A stretch of 64,000 nt of DNA from Trichoplax sp. H2 (taxonomy: Eukaryota; Placozoa; Uniplacotomia; Trichoplacea). The notes beneath the pieces are model-generated. The model saw only the letters and a list, made by a program, of their open reading frames with translations, had not been told where the DNA came from and did no database searches. The translations under genes and the position numbers were made by a program. Below, piece by piece: positions 48,647-61,200 of the stretch (the stretch's first letter is position 1; each line of letters begins with the position of its first letter). The stretch is from positions 1,178,001 to 1,242,000 of the forward strand of contig NOWV01000001.1 in assembly GCA_003344405.1 (NCBI GenBank), written 5' to 3'.

Positions 48647-51600
48647 ATGTCCACTCTCTACCAAAACACGATCCTTGTGACTGTTAAACAAGCGAATGGA
48701 GAAGATAGGTTAGTTCGTTTTCAATGGCCTATGAAGCCATTTCTTAGGACGCAGTGAATAAAAATCTATCCGTTGTTTGGCGTTCTATTTTACCACGTCT
48801 TGGTACAATGATATTTCTATTACACTACACTAATATGAACGCCATGATCAATGGCCACCACAGTATTTCTCACTGACGAATCCTTGGCATGATTTTGAGA
48901 AAATAGCTTTCTCCATGGTCAATGACCCATTGAAATATCAAGTCAACTTTGGAGGAAAACAGTCAATATAGTAACATCCATAGAGTAAACATTGGAGTTT
49001 GTGTCCTCCTTCGTCTACCAAACACTATCAGTGGCTTCGCTTATCTACTCTACCTTTCCAGTTTACCATTTTTATTCTCGCTTTTAACGGACTGTTTACA
49101 AGCAAAGCTTTCCAAAGAGATCACCAATTATTAATATTACCAGTATACAGAAGTGAAATTATGACGTCAATATGATGTTAAGACAATCTTGAAATGAAGG
49201 AAATAACTGTTCACTTTAACTAATATAGTATACGTATCTTTTTATATCGAAGCAAGCTCCTACATATAGACTTTAACCTACTTTCTTATCGACTCTACTA
49301 TAAATGTTGCTATGATAGTCTCAAGTAAAGTTTCAATGTTATTGTCCAGGATTGAGCTAGTTATGTCACTACGTTAAGCTCTGAAGAGTCTGTTGTTCCT
49401 ATTTATCCATGATTAAGCTTGCAAGATCTTCGTTAGATCATATAACAATATTTACCAAACTTAAGATATCTACTGACAGCTGACAAGATATGAGAGAGAA
49501 TACGTATACCGTTCGCTTTACATTCGTCTATTACGGTGATCCTCAGCTGCTTATACGCAAAGTGTACTCGGGCTCGTGGTAGAAATAGCATATTCGTCTT
49601 GTTATAATGATAGTATAATTAGCAGCCAGTTTTCTAGAACTTTTAAATTTGCACTTAATTGGCTATAAAAAATTTATAATAAATGGTGAAACGTATTTGC
49701 TGCTGTAAAGCCTTAAATGAAATACTATAGATACCTGTATTCTATGAATACTATTTTCACATTAATCTATGATGCTGCTCTGCTTATAGGCAAGTCAAAC
49801 TTTCATTTTCTATCGATTGGAAGTACTCTGGCTCTGGCCGTAATCAGGTATTTAACAAATGTTACCTACAAATTATTAATGGATAATTCTGAAGAATTCT
49901 GAATTAACGTAAAATCAGTATCGCCATAATCTGTAACATCTATTAAGGAATGATTGTATTTGATAATGTTAGTATACGGTATATGAAATTTTGTTATCTA
50001 AATAACGATAGGTGAAGATTATTTTGTAACTAATTTACAAATTATGCGTACATGTATGAACATTTGACGTTAAATTTTATCATTGATCTTATCGTTTTAT
50101 TCAATAATCAACCAGCAGTTAGCTATTCGAATTACTGATGAAGCGGATCCATTTTTTATACTAAACCTAACATTAGGCGAAGAAGAATATCGCAGGTTTC
50201 TCATTATCATATTTCTTATTACCAGTAAATAGTCCAGCATATTTTGCTTATTTCTTACTGAACAAAACACGCTGGTATGATCGTTTATAGTACCTGCTAG
50301 GATAGTTACCTGTAACTGTAATACTATGCTTGATATCAATAATGACTTTTTTATCGCTTTCTCTCTCTGTTGAACTAGCCTTAAAACCCAACAAAAATTG
50401 TTAGTTGATTTCATAACATTTCCAAAGAGTATTACTGACCTGTTGGAATTATGTCATAAAGCAGAGACCGAATCTATCCCAAAGTGAGTCATCAATCTTC
50501 GTCCAGTTATTGAAGAAATTTTCTTAGTACATATGATAATGTTTGAAAATTCTACTCGATCTTTGACAGTAAATCGCTTGTAATATCTAGGTATCTCTTA
50601 GTATTGTATACACACAACGGTGTCGATCAAGCTTATCCGACATTGGACGTTATCGAAACAAGCCAGTTTCGACATCTTGTTCATCTATCTCTGACGTTTG
50701 TACCTGGAAATGACAGCGAAGTCAAGAAACATTTAGCGCAATCTCTGAAACATTTTAAGGTATTGTAAAATTTTAACACATAGAATAGATATTGTATCAG
50801 CTAATTTATCATCGTAATCATTTAATCTGTTTTTGATCACGTATTCCATTGTTAAATACGAGTATTTGTATATGATATTAACTTCAGTTTCGTTCCTCAA
50901 TTTATGACATTGCATTAATTGACGGATTCCCTGTGACATTATCTTCTTGATATCTATATACTTTAGACTGAGTGTGGTGTGCTTAAAAGTAATTTAAAGG
51001 AAATGGAAAAGAATTACCGCTATCAGTTAGAAGATGCCAAAGAGGTAACAAATATAGCGAAAAACTTTCGTCTCATAGCATTATATCGTAATAATTTCTT
51101 AGTATGATACTATAAATTTGTTGATACTAAACATACACTTATCTTTGGAATGATGTCGTAGAATTTATCTATTCGTAATAAAGAACTTGAAACACTCAAG
51201 TCGGAATGGAACTCTAGATTGAACTACTTAACATCGACACATAATAACGAACTAGCTACGGAAAAGGAGAAATCTGCCATTGTAATTTATGTCATAATTA
51301 TAAACAAAATTATTGCTTCAATTTCATTACCATTAACGAGATTATAATAGAATTATTGAATGAAATTTTAAATTGGACTCTATTGTAGGCTATGCAGAAT
51401 AATCAACAACGTTACGACACGGAACGTAAAGAAATAGAAGCTTCTCATCAGCGTATGACTCGACAATATGAATCTAAGATATCAGACTTAGAAAATCATA
51501 ATAAAGTACGCTGTGATAAGTTATTTAAGTTAACAAGATGATCAGAAAATCAAAATGGCCTTATACAGTAATAATTATAATTATTTGTGTTTTTTAATCA

Positions 51601-53735
51601 GGAATTGTTAGATTCCAAGTATCAGTCTGAAACGATGTTGCGGGAACTTAAAGGGAAATATGCGAGTTTAGAAAATGTAATTCTTAATTTTCTTAAGGGC
51701 TATTGCGAATCAGTGCATGTGCTTACTATTGCTATTCATTGTTATAGGAGCATAAGATCACTTTCGATGAGTTAGATAAAATAAGAAAGCGAGTTAGCTC
51801 ATCTAACTTAGATTTACAAGATAAAGACAAAATCATACTCCAGTTAGAAACTAAACTAGCAATTTTAAATCAAGATATCGAAAGCAAGGGAGAGGTATTT
51901 ATTTATTCTTTAACTATTAGATATAAAATTAATTTCGGTGAGGATATTAAATGCGCTGATTTCATTTATAGCTTCTACATGAAAATAAAGCACTACTTAC
52001 TACCATTGCTGAGGAAAAGGTACGTAGCCGCTTGATTGTTTCTAAAGTTGTTTTTTGTAATTCTTTCTTTTGTATATTGTTTAGCAACAACTTGGGCAAT
52101 TATGTGATAAAAGGCAGCAAATGTGCAGTAAATTAGAGAATGAGAATATTGCCTTGACAGGAGATATTAAAAAGGTCCTTAATAAATGTATACCTCTAAC
52201 GGTGCAATTTCGTTATTTATATAATTTAAAGTAATTGTATTTGTAATTTATTGCTGGCTATGTAGGCAAATGAAATTATAAAAAATCTTCAAGGAAGTCT
52301 GAAAGCTTCAGAGAGTAAAGTTAGTATCTGATAGCGGATTAATTACTTAATTTTCAACGCTAGAGCACATAATATACAGAAACCTAATGCTAGTTATACT
52401 TTAGATAAAAGAAAGAGATTTCGTAACAGTTGAGCAAGAGAAGATCATCAAGGAGAAGGCAAGCTTTAAATTAGAAATCGTTAAATAGTGTCTTAATTTA
52501 CACTTGTCGGTAAATCTTTGCTGATATCGTACAGGAAAAATCGTTACAATCTAAGAAACGGGAATTGCAATCGATCCGTGACGTAGTAGAAAAAAAGGAT
52601 AACGAGGTACCGTAAATGAAAAGACAGTTTAAAGGATTATTATTATCGTATTAATGCCCAAGAGCTATTATTTGCCTAATAAATTTAGATAAAATCCTTA
52701 AATGACAAAATTGAAAAGTATCATGATAAATTGGAAGAGAGCAAAAAGCAATTAAAAACTAACGAACAATGTTAGTCGTGCTTTAACTTTGAATTATATC
52801 TGGAATGAATTCAAAATTAATCATTTAATTTACTGCATTGTTAAATTCGTAGTAATCGAATATTTAAATAAAATGTTGAATGATGCCCGCATACCTGCTC
52901 AGCCTCGGCCTATTTCAAAGTACACAGGAAGTAATCCTGTTACAGTCGACTACAGCCGACGATATCATATGGTAAGCAAGACAACATTTGAATAATTCTT
53001 AATTTCTAGTACTCGATGAAAATAGATAAATATGTACCGCGTATATATTTTTTGACTTAAGTATTTCATTTTAAGCGGAATACAAACAGTGATTCGGCAC
53101 TTGGTAATGTGCAACCGCGTAATTGGCCTGTACCGATTACCAAGACACTGCAGTCAAGTACAGGAGTATTAACTAATCCACAAACTGATGTGCCAAGTTT
53201 GCCGCAGCAAAACCAAACAGTCAAACTTGAAAAAGTAAGTTTCTGTCTCGATGAATGTATAGTATCATACAATTACTTCTGATTTTAAATGCACTGCAAC
53301 TGTAGTGTAAGACGAAATAAAATTGACTTATTAGTCTTAAATTTTTAATAACAATTTGATACCAATTTATGCCCAATAATTTCAATAAAGTTACTATAAT
53401 AAAATTAATAATGCTTTATATAATTAATTCCATGTACTAAAATGCTTGATTACATTTAGGTTGTATATCAGCCATCGTTGACAAAAATTTCTAGCAATGC
53501 GTCATACGATATTCTAGCTAATAGTGGAACACCCCAGAACGTAGTAACCAACAGACCAGATGTTAAACCAATCGATTCGATATATCTACAAAAAGCCAAC
53601 TCTCCAAATAATGAAAATCATGCCGCGAAACAACCTATTAATAACAGACGTATCGATCCAGATATTGTCACTGGGCCTTATACCCCTCAAAGTTATATGT
53701 CAGCCTACTTTCCGAAAGATGTAGATAAGTATTAA
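48647..53735 (+). CDS. SASS6: Spindle assembly abnormal protein 6 homologue (SAS-6), centriole cartwheel
   Basis: Nineteen exons: 48647-48708, 49790-49847, 50116-50195, 50379-50483, 50591-50759, 50967-51044, 51162-51281, 51389-51505, 51602-51676, 51748-51894, 51972-52019, 52085-52174, 52266-52319, 52405-52458, 52535-52606, 52689-52770, 52853-52971, 53076-53234, 53460-53735. They give 654 residues (human 657). The N-terminal head (about 1-155) contains ITDEADPFFILNLTLGEEEY, LLVDFITFPKSITDLLELC and the PISA-type segment DVIETSQFRHLVHLSL. F128 is at the hydrophobic dimer-interface position. A long coiled coil (about 155-480) includes ANEIIKNLQG, and a disordered tail ends in SAYFP. Head-to-head contacts build the nine-fold cartwheel. 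The third exon could start at 50119 instead (one residue less). Intron 14 is GC-AG. Confidence 0.96.
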
Positions 53736-55893
53736 ATATTGAACATTCTTCCGCAAATAAGTGTGATATTTATCATTTCAAGCCTGTGCTATACTAAGTC
53801 AATAGATATCTTTATTATTACTCGCCAAACCACCGAAGTATTTGCATTCCTGCGCACACATGTATTCTAGGAGCGAGTTTATGACTACTAAATATTATTC
53901 TTTCTGCGTTATCTTTGCATAGTATACTAAATGGTAGCATTTAATTACAACTTGAGTAGCTGTACCGATCTATCCTATATTTTAAATTGGACTCATAAGC
54001 GGTTAGCTTGTGAAGATTGTATCGATGTTAGATTTTAACGCTACATTTTTTACTTTAAACTTTTCGTACCACCTATCGATTTTTACCTTGGCATTTTATA
54101 CTAGACAGGAGTAATGTACATTGTACAGGATATATCACAGCATTTCATACTGTATATATATTATGCGAGTAGATTAATTTCAGCGCATATCATTTCTGAT
54201 TAATTCCTTATTAAATTTTAATATAGTTACGTTACAAGTAAGATTTGCTTACTGAAAGATAGAATTATAATGGTTATGCATTTGCCTTCTTCAAAATTTT
54301 GACATGCTAATTGTTCGAAAGGTGCCTACGGGATTTAAAAGCTTTTATTAGAAATAGCAGAAGGCTATTGTACAAAAATAATAATTGAAGTGAAGTAAGA
54401 AATCTATCCTACTTTTACGCGTAATTAACATAATGCAATAAAATTGATTAGAAAAAGACATCTTTGTTGAGTTACTGCGTAACAAGTGTTACACTTCAAG
54501 AATGTAAAAGCAAATGTAATGAATTGAAATCGTGGCCTTTAGGCTACCTTATTAAAGTCTAGAATACAATTTAAACAAATTTATAACGGACAATAACTGC
54601 CCGGACATTAAAATTAAACAAAGAAAGATAAAATTTTATTAAGTTGTACGTGTATGAATCAATTAAATAGAAATATTACTTTAGTAAATAATTTGATATT
54701 ACAATAATTAATCTTAAAAGATGCCATCTATTTGAACTGTGCGGTATGGCATGATTTGCAATTACCGAAGCTACATAAAAAGTTAAGGAACATTATACAA
54801 TTTAGAAATCTATCCTTTAGCTTATAAATTGCTAACTTGCACATTAAACATAAAATTACAAATTTTAATACATTCTTAAATTATATCAGAAAGAATTACC
54901 AATGTACGCTACCGAAGATAAAAAATGACAGTAATTAAAAATATTACCAGCACTAGCGTAATTTTTTAAATTAAGAAATTATACAAATAATGAAATCTGT
55001 AAATGTTAATTTAAAAGTGCAGTCCATTTTATGATTTCTAATGAGGCTCTTGCAATTAGTATCTTATATAAAATTATTGACTTAATCAGCAAGGATCTTA
55101 GTTAAAACTTTAGGCATGAAGTAGACTGTTGATTATTTTCATTCTTAGCAGTAGATCGATCATCAGCGCAAATTGAAAAGATGTATCTGAAAATGATATC
55201 AAGACTTGATAACAATTAAACATGTATTTCACTGATGGTAAGAAAATTAACGATTTACGTTGTAATTCGTGTCCTACAATTGCTTGTTATACAGATAATA
55301 GTGCGAGCTCTTTAGTTTCGACAATTATAATAGAAAAGCTAAGAGATGAGTAATGCTCTTCTAAGTTTGTAAAGCTTATAGTGACGAAATTTCTATCGTG
55401 ACTATAGCAAAATATCGAAACTTCTCACTGGTAACCAGTTTTACCAGGACTTGTCAAAGATGATTAAGTCTAAAGGAAATTTATAGTATCTCTATTAGCT
55501 TCAATTATTAGTATTGAAGAATGTGAAATTAATACAGTTTATAATTTCATCGCGTATAACTTAGTAAATAGCATTTTATATTACAGTGTATACACGATTG
55601 TGCATCGATATTAACTAAATTAGATTTCTAAGTTATAAAATTTGACAAAGTCAGCGCATTTGCGAAGCACTCATAACGAAATCATGGAGGTTATAGTTAC
55701 TAGCATACCAAGTGTAACGTAGCGATATCACTAGTATGATTACTATATGAATGGGTGAAGTGCTGATTAAAATTAATCAGAAATGATAAGTAATTTAGTC
55801 GATCATTTCTTCTCGCTTGCAAAATTAAAATTTTAATGCATCATATGTAAATTGAATACAACGTCCTGAGTTGGCTTATCCGTATTTGAATAT
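53736..55893. other. Convergent intergenic region SASS6 / BMP-like gene
   Basis: 2.2 kb of AT-rich DNA between facing 3' ends. It probably includes both 3' untranslated regions. No gene, RNA or repeat array was recognised. Confidence 0.55.
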
Positions 55894-58268
55894 CTAATGG
55901 CAACCACAAGCATCTACGACTATGTCAGGATATTCCTTAATGATAATCTTATTCCCTTCGACATAAAGAAAACTTAGTGGCGATAATTGAGTTGGCGCAC
56001 ATTGAGACGCTTTTACACCTTGGACTTTAAGGTCGTGCAGAATAGCCATCACAATCGCATGATTTGTAGCATTTAAATGAGGTCCAAGAGGATATGAGCA
56101 AGTACCGCTGCAGTAGTATGACTCGAAAACCTTCGGAGCAAAAATAATGTCATTATTAAAAACTTGATCAACCTTAATTTCCATAGAACGGCGCCGGCAT
56201 GACCTTTTCTTCTTCTGTTTGCTTTTTTTCTTACTGGACTTTTGCTCGGTAGATCGCTTAGTGCGCTCGTGCTTTTCATCTGAATCATCATCATCATCCA
56301 TATTGTTTTCGTCGTTATCACTCGCTATTGATCTTGCCATTCTCGATAAAACCCCTCGATGATGTTCAATATTGGGCACTTCTTGCTCATGGTGCGGTCG
56401 ATAGTCGTTAACATTTCCTCTATCACTATAAACGACCAGTAAAGGTCTAAAGTTACCTGTTCTGCGTGTCTTAAATAACTGACGGCTAACATCATTAGAT
56501 TTTACCAGCAGTAAATCCGGTGTTTTGATAATCACACGAAGACCCAAATTGCTGGATTCATCATTAATCCAGGCACGAACAGTAGTCAATACATCGAATG
56601 TAGTTTGTGTTTGATTACCATTTGTGTATATCAAATGTTTAGCTACAACTTGTGTTGATCTGTTGTGGAATATTTGATGAATTTCAACGTAATAAAAGAG
56701 GTGGAGCTTTAGCAATTTCTCAGCATTGAGTGGCCTTCTTGTTAAAACAAGTTCCGCAGCGACAACATTTTCTAGATTTGAAGTTTTATCATTGGTAATA
56801 TCGGACATATTGAATGTAAATCGACCAACTCCTCGAGACCAAGAATGACCTAAAGATACGCCAAGCTTATGAGTATGCGAATGGTTGAAGAGGCAAAACA
56901 TCCGCTACATTAATTAATTAGCAATAAACACTGATATTCAGTCAGTCGCTAATGACTATAATTTCGATGAGTACAACTTTTTAAAACCTTCTAAAGCCAC
57001 ACGATTGAAAACCTTATTTATCTTGTCGAGTTTAGTTCTACAGTCTGAGCGTAGATACTAGAGATTATACTGTATTACAGTATTGAACACGAATTTGTTG
57101 AAATGTTTAGTCAACGAAGTGTCATCAGAAGTCTTTAATTTGTCATACTTTTTACACATTCTAAGAAATAGACAGCATGAGGCTCTATATGTTAGTACAG
57201 TAGTAATGCTATTTAGCACTGTAAGGTTTTCGTAATGATTGAATAAGTATATGTTAACAATCAAAGACCTTGCTGTTCTTGAATACATGCATGATAATTT
57301 ATTTTAGATAGCTTGAAGAAGCCAGATTTCGCTAAACGTACGCTCATTGTCTTACACTATACCGTGTATAGCTAGATACTAGTGCTAGATTTAGCGGTAG
57401 TTCAATCTTCGCTGGATTATTTTATACCGTAAAGTAGAAATTTTTAAGCTGCGCTAGTCCTTTTTATTATACTGTACTATACCAACGTGAAAGCCACGAT
57501 CGAGAAATAAAAGCTTATTATAGCTGATAGTATTTAAAGTAGCGTCAATACTGTTCGATTTTTTGTCACAAGCACTTAAATAAAAAGGAGCGATCTAGAC
57601 AGTCAAATTGATGACAATATTGACTGACCATTTACAAACTAAATCATGACAATTTTTATGTACTAATGGTAGCACGTCAGCGTAGGAACGATTGGGAGCA
57701 TGTTAGAGAATACTAATGCATGACTATCAACTGTTTATGGTTCAAAGTGTAGAATAACCTTCATCTCGACTGTCAGTCTGTTGTCAATTCGTGGTAATCT
57801 CTAATAACAAAATTAAACTACAGAGCCAATACTAGTTTGACGATCATAAAAATTGATTCTGTTTTGTATCATTACGCCATTATGTGCAATTAAGTTAGAA
57901 AATTTACCTCCATCTGCTGTTCGAATGCCTTGTATAAGGTCACACTGAAATTTTTTATCTTCATGTTTGATTAAGAAATTGCTAGCACCACCTTTAATTC
58001 TTCCGGTTTTCTTGTCAGCGATTGAATTATATAAATCCCACATATATCTGGGTGCTTGGACGTTACTCTTTTGCGTAGATGAGACTGATTTCTTCGATCT
58101 GAGTAATTGGATGACTCTTTGTCTCGCCATTGCAGACTCTTCATCTTCATCACTTTCGTGATCTACATCATCCAATCTTGACAGTGCAATTTCTGCTGAT
58201 GAAGCAGTGATGTAGTAAATAGACTGGGCGAGTGTCGCCAAGAGAATAATTATAAACCAGGATTTCAT
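55894..58268 (-). CDS. BMP/TGF-beta superfamily ligand precursor lacking the interchain cysteine
   Basis: Two minus-strand exons, 58268-57908 and 56849-55894 (split codon G|GT), give 438 residues. There is a signal peptide (hydrophobic residues about 4-16). The prodomain has the BMP-type block APRYMWDLYNSI and, across the intron, GRFTFNMSDI. A dibasic processing site RTKR lies at 316-319, with another RxxR (RMAR) upstream, then a very basic linker. The growth-factor domain of about 119 residues has six cysteines: C338, C367, C371, C404, C435 and C437. The usual CC pair is SQC, so the cysteine that links two chains is missing. The six knot cysteines, the NATNHAIV glycosylation site and the DACGCH end are kept. 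The wording is BMP-like rather than activin or TGF-beta proper. It should signal through Smad-linked receptors. Confidence 0.93.
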
Positions 58269-61200
58269 TTCGGATTATTCTATTTTGACCACAAATCAAT
58301 TTCAAGTTTATCGTTCACAAAATTTTGTTAATCTTCACCACGTCGACAGAAATATCGATTAATGGTACGACAATGTCGATAAGATAGCGTTGGTTAAACT
58401 CTTAGGTATTTTTGTCTATTCCACTTTTTACTCGTCAGGTTAAACCTGTGCAAGTGAACTATACAGGGTAAGGGAGAAAATCGGGTAACAACTAGTCAGA
58501 ATTGCTCGTACAACACAATACGTATGATCTATTTAAAAGAAGCGAATTAAAATGACGTTGCGCTAATTCATAAAGATCAACTAACCCAATTTCGTACAAA
58601 ACATAAAAGCTAAGGCAAGATTGAGTTTTCCGGTTATTTTTCTGGATAGCAAGTCTAAGGCGACATTTGTGAATTCCTTCAGCGATTTACACCTTGAACC
58701 ACATCTAGCAGAATCTAGCCATTTGCATGAAAAAAAGGTTATCAAAAAGATTAGGAGAAAAAAATCAATTCAACATAAAGATAGCTATTGGTTGACATGG
58801 TAGTGAAAAGAAGATCGATCAAATATAGCGTACTAATAGCATTTAAGACATGGAATTAGTCTTTACACTATAAATTACCCTATTTTAGTTGATCAATAGG
58901 AGTCGTTAACGGCGATAACTTCTGCTTCTATTTTTTGTATGTGTTGTTTTTCAAATTCAAGTTTAACGTATTAATTATATAAGTTGCTGTAGGCAAATAA
59001 TGACTATTCAATAAACAGCGTAGTATTGTCGTTGTTGGAATTGATTGAGTTTGTAGGCCAAGATTTTTTTTCTGTTAATACGAATTGCGTCAAGTAATTT
59101 TATCAACAGGTAGTTCAAAAATACCGATCTTTGCAAGGATGCAAAATGGCCAATGATGGGAAGACGTTGGGACACCGGTGTTGTAATAGCAATAGTAATC
59201 GCCAACTTGAGCACAGTAGGATATGTAATTTTTATTGCTGTTGAAAGATGTAATAATGTACGTTAATTAGTTGACAATTCCAGCATTGACTATAAGCTAT
59301 AATATTGCTTGTTTCTTTTCTCTATCAATCTAATATTGAATAGATGGAGTAATAATATGGCGATTATTTTATTATTTTCCAAGTCAATGGCACCCCACGA
59401 CGCTGAAATGTTGCCACAATCGGTTGGCTGCTATCCAGTGCGTAAGAAAGAATTTGCAATCAAGTTGATCACCACACCTGGGATGAATAAGCAATTGCTA
59501 GTAATGATGGATTGGTTAATAATATTGAGTAGAAATGAATCCCTTGAAGATATTACATGATCTCCTTGCAATAAGAGTGAGAGAAAAAAAAAATTGCTGC
59601 TTGAAGGCCTGTTGCAATGACAACCGTACTACGTAACAGCGATTTGAAAAGACTCTTCTCTACCGTTGCAATGGCTCGTTGTTGTGTCAATTAGCCTTGA
59701 AAAACGCTTTCAATCCTATCATTCAATACTACTATTCGATCACTCTATCTGATCTGGTCTCTACAACTTGGATGAAGATTAATTTTCCACTTTCTTTAAC
59801 TTGAAGGAATGATTTAGCGGCTGAAAATGGAAGAAGAACTTGCAATAGTGTGGTGTTAACTGAGGGCCGAGTTGGAAAAATGGATCGATGTTTTGAGTAG
59901 GTAACGCTTACTATAGTATAGGATGGTCATGATGGGTATTTGAGTTAGCCTACTGGAAACAGACATTTGGTAATAGAAGTAGGTATGGAAAAGTCAATGC
60001 AACCAAGTGTCGATATGAGAGTAAGAATCCATCTAACTGAGCATACGCTCCACCTCACTAGTGTAATCTCTGTATTGCTACAACATGATTGTGCACTCAA
60101 TGACGTTTTACTGACAGCATGGTAAACGCGACCACCACTAGGGTCGCGCGTTGATCCAAGATCCAATCGACTATACTACTACTACTACCCATTCACTAGT
60201 TTATGGACGGAAGAAAGCGTTCAAACTTGTTATCACACTACATGGTACAGTATGAAATGGTCATCAAAATGGATGACATTACTAATACACCAGAATACAC
60301 GATCGTTGGGTCTTGCAACATAGTGACGGGAAGTAAAAAATGGCGGAAATACTTTCAACCCGCCTAGACACAAGGCCAACGATTAAATAGCAAAAAGAAA
60401 TGATAGTCAATCCATATCGAGTTGTGCCATTGCAATTTCTGGTCTGATTGGAATAAAGAAACTTGATAGCTTGGGTTATGTACTTGCATATCTATATATA
60501 TACACGATAGCGCAAAAGCTGATGCAAGTGCAATCGCTGCAGATGAAATGAGTAAGAGGGATCGAGCAATAATAACTGCAATATCCCCTTGCATCATTGA
60601 TCAATCAATATCTTCAAACGATGGTAGATTGAGCAGAAACTATGGAAGGATCGATTGAACCGATAAAGGACTAACTTTCTAACCCTACTTAGATATCCCC
60701 TCCCCCCAATGCCTCTGCCGTATACTAGCTATTATTGACGATTAACAGCGATTGGGTTACGTCGCTGTTTACCCGATTTGCACAGGATACGCGTACATTC
60801 CAAGAATTAGTTCATTCTGATTGATTACTTTATGCAGTATTGAAAATATTGTCATTACTCTACTGTATCATGATGACTGTTAGCATTCAAAATTACTTCA
60901 TAGCAACATAATTTACTATCTTGCGAATCACGAAATCATGCAACTCTTAATCACTGGTATATTCTTTACGAATCTCAACTTCTATTTTGGATATGTTGTC
61001 AATAGAGAAAGCATTGATTGCACGATGATGGCTAAAAATAGTGTAGGTAACTCACGACATGTAATTAATATCATTGCATGCAGTAGAGACCAAGCTATTG
61101 AACTCGTTCGATTGACTTTTAAAATAGTATGTAACGATTCCGTTGCAATAGCGAATTAGCGATAATAGAATAAGTTCGCCAGCTAAATTCTTATACTCTA

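Noticed and set aside
60364-60597. Hydrophobic 77-codon minus-strand frame
   Set aside because: Could be a signal or membrane exon, but no donor with a matching downstream exon was found and no family was recognised.
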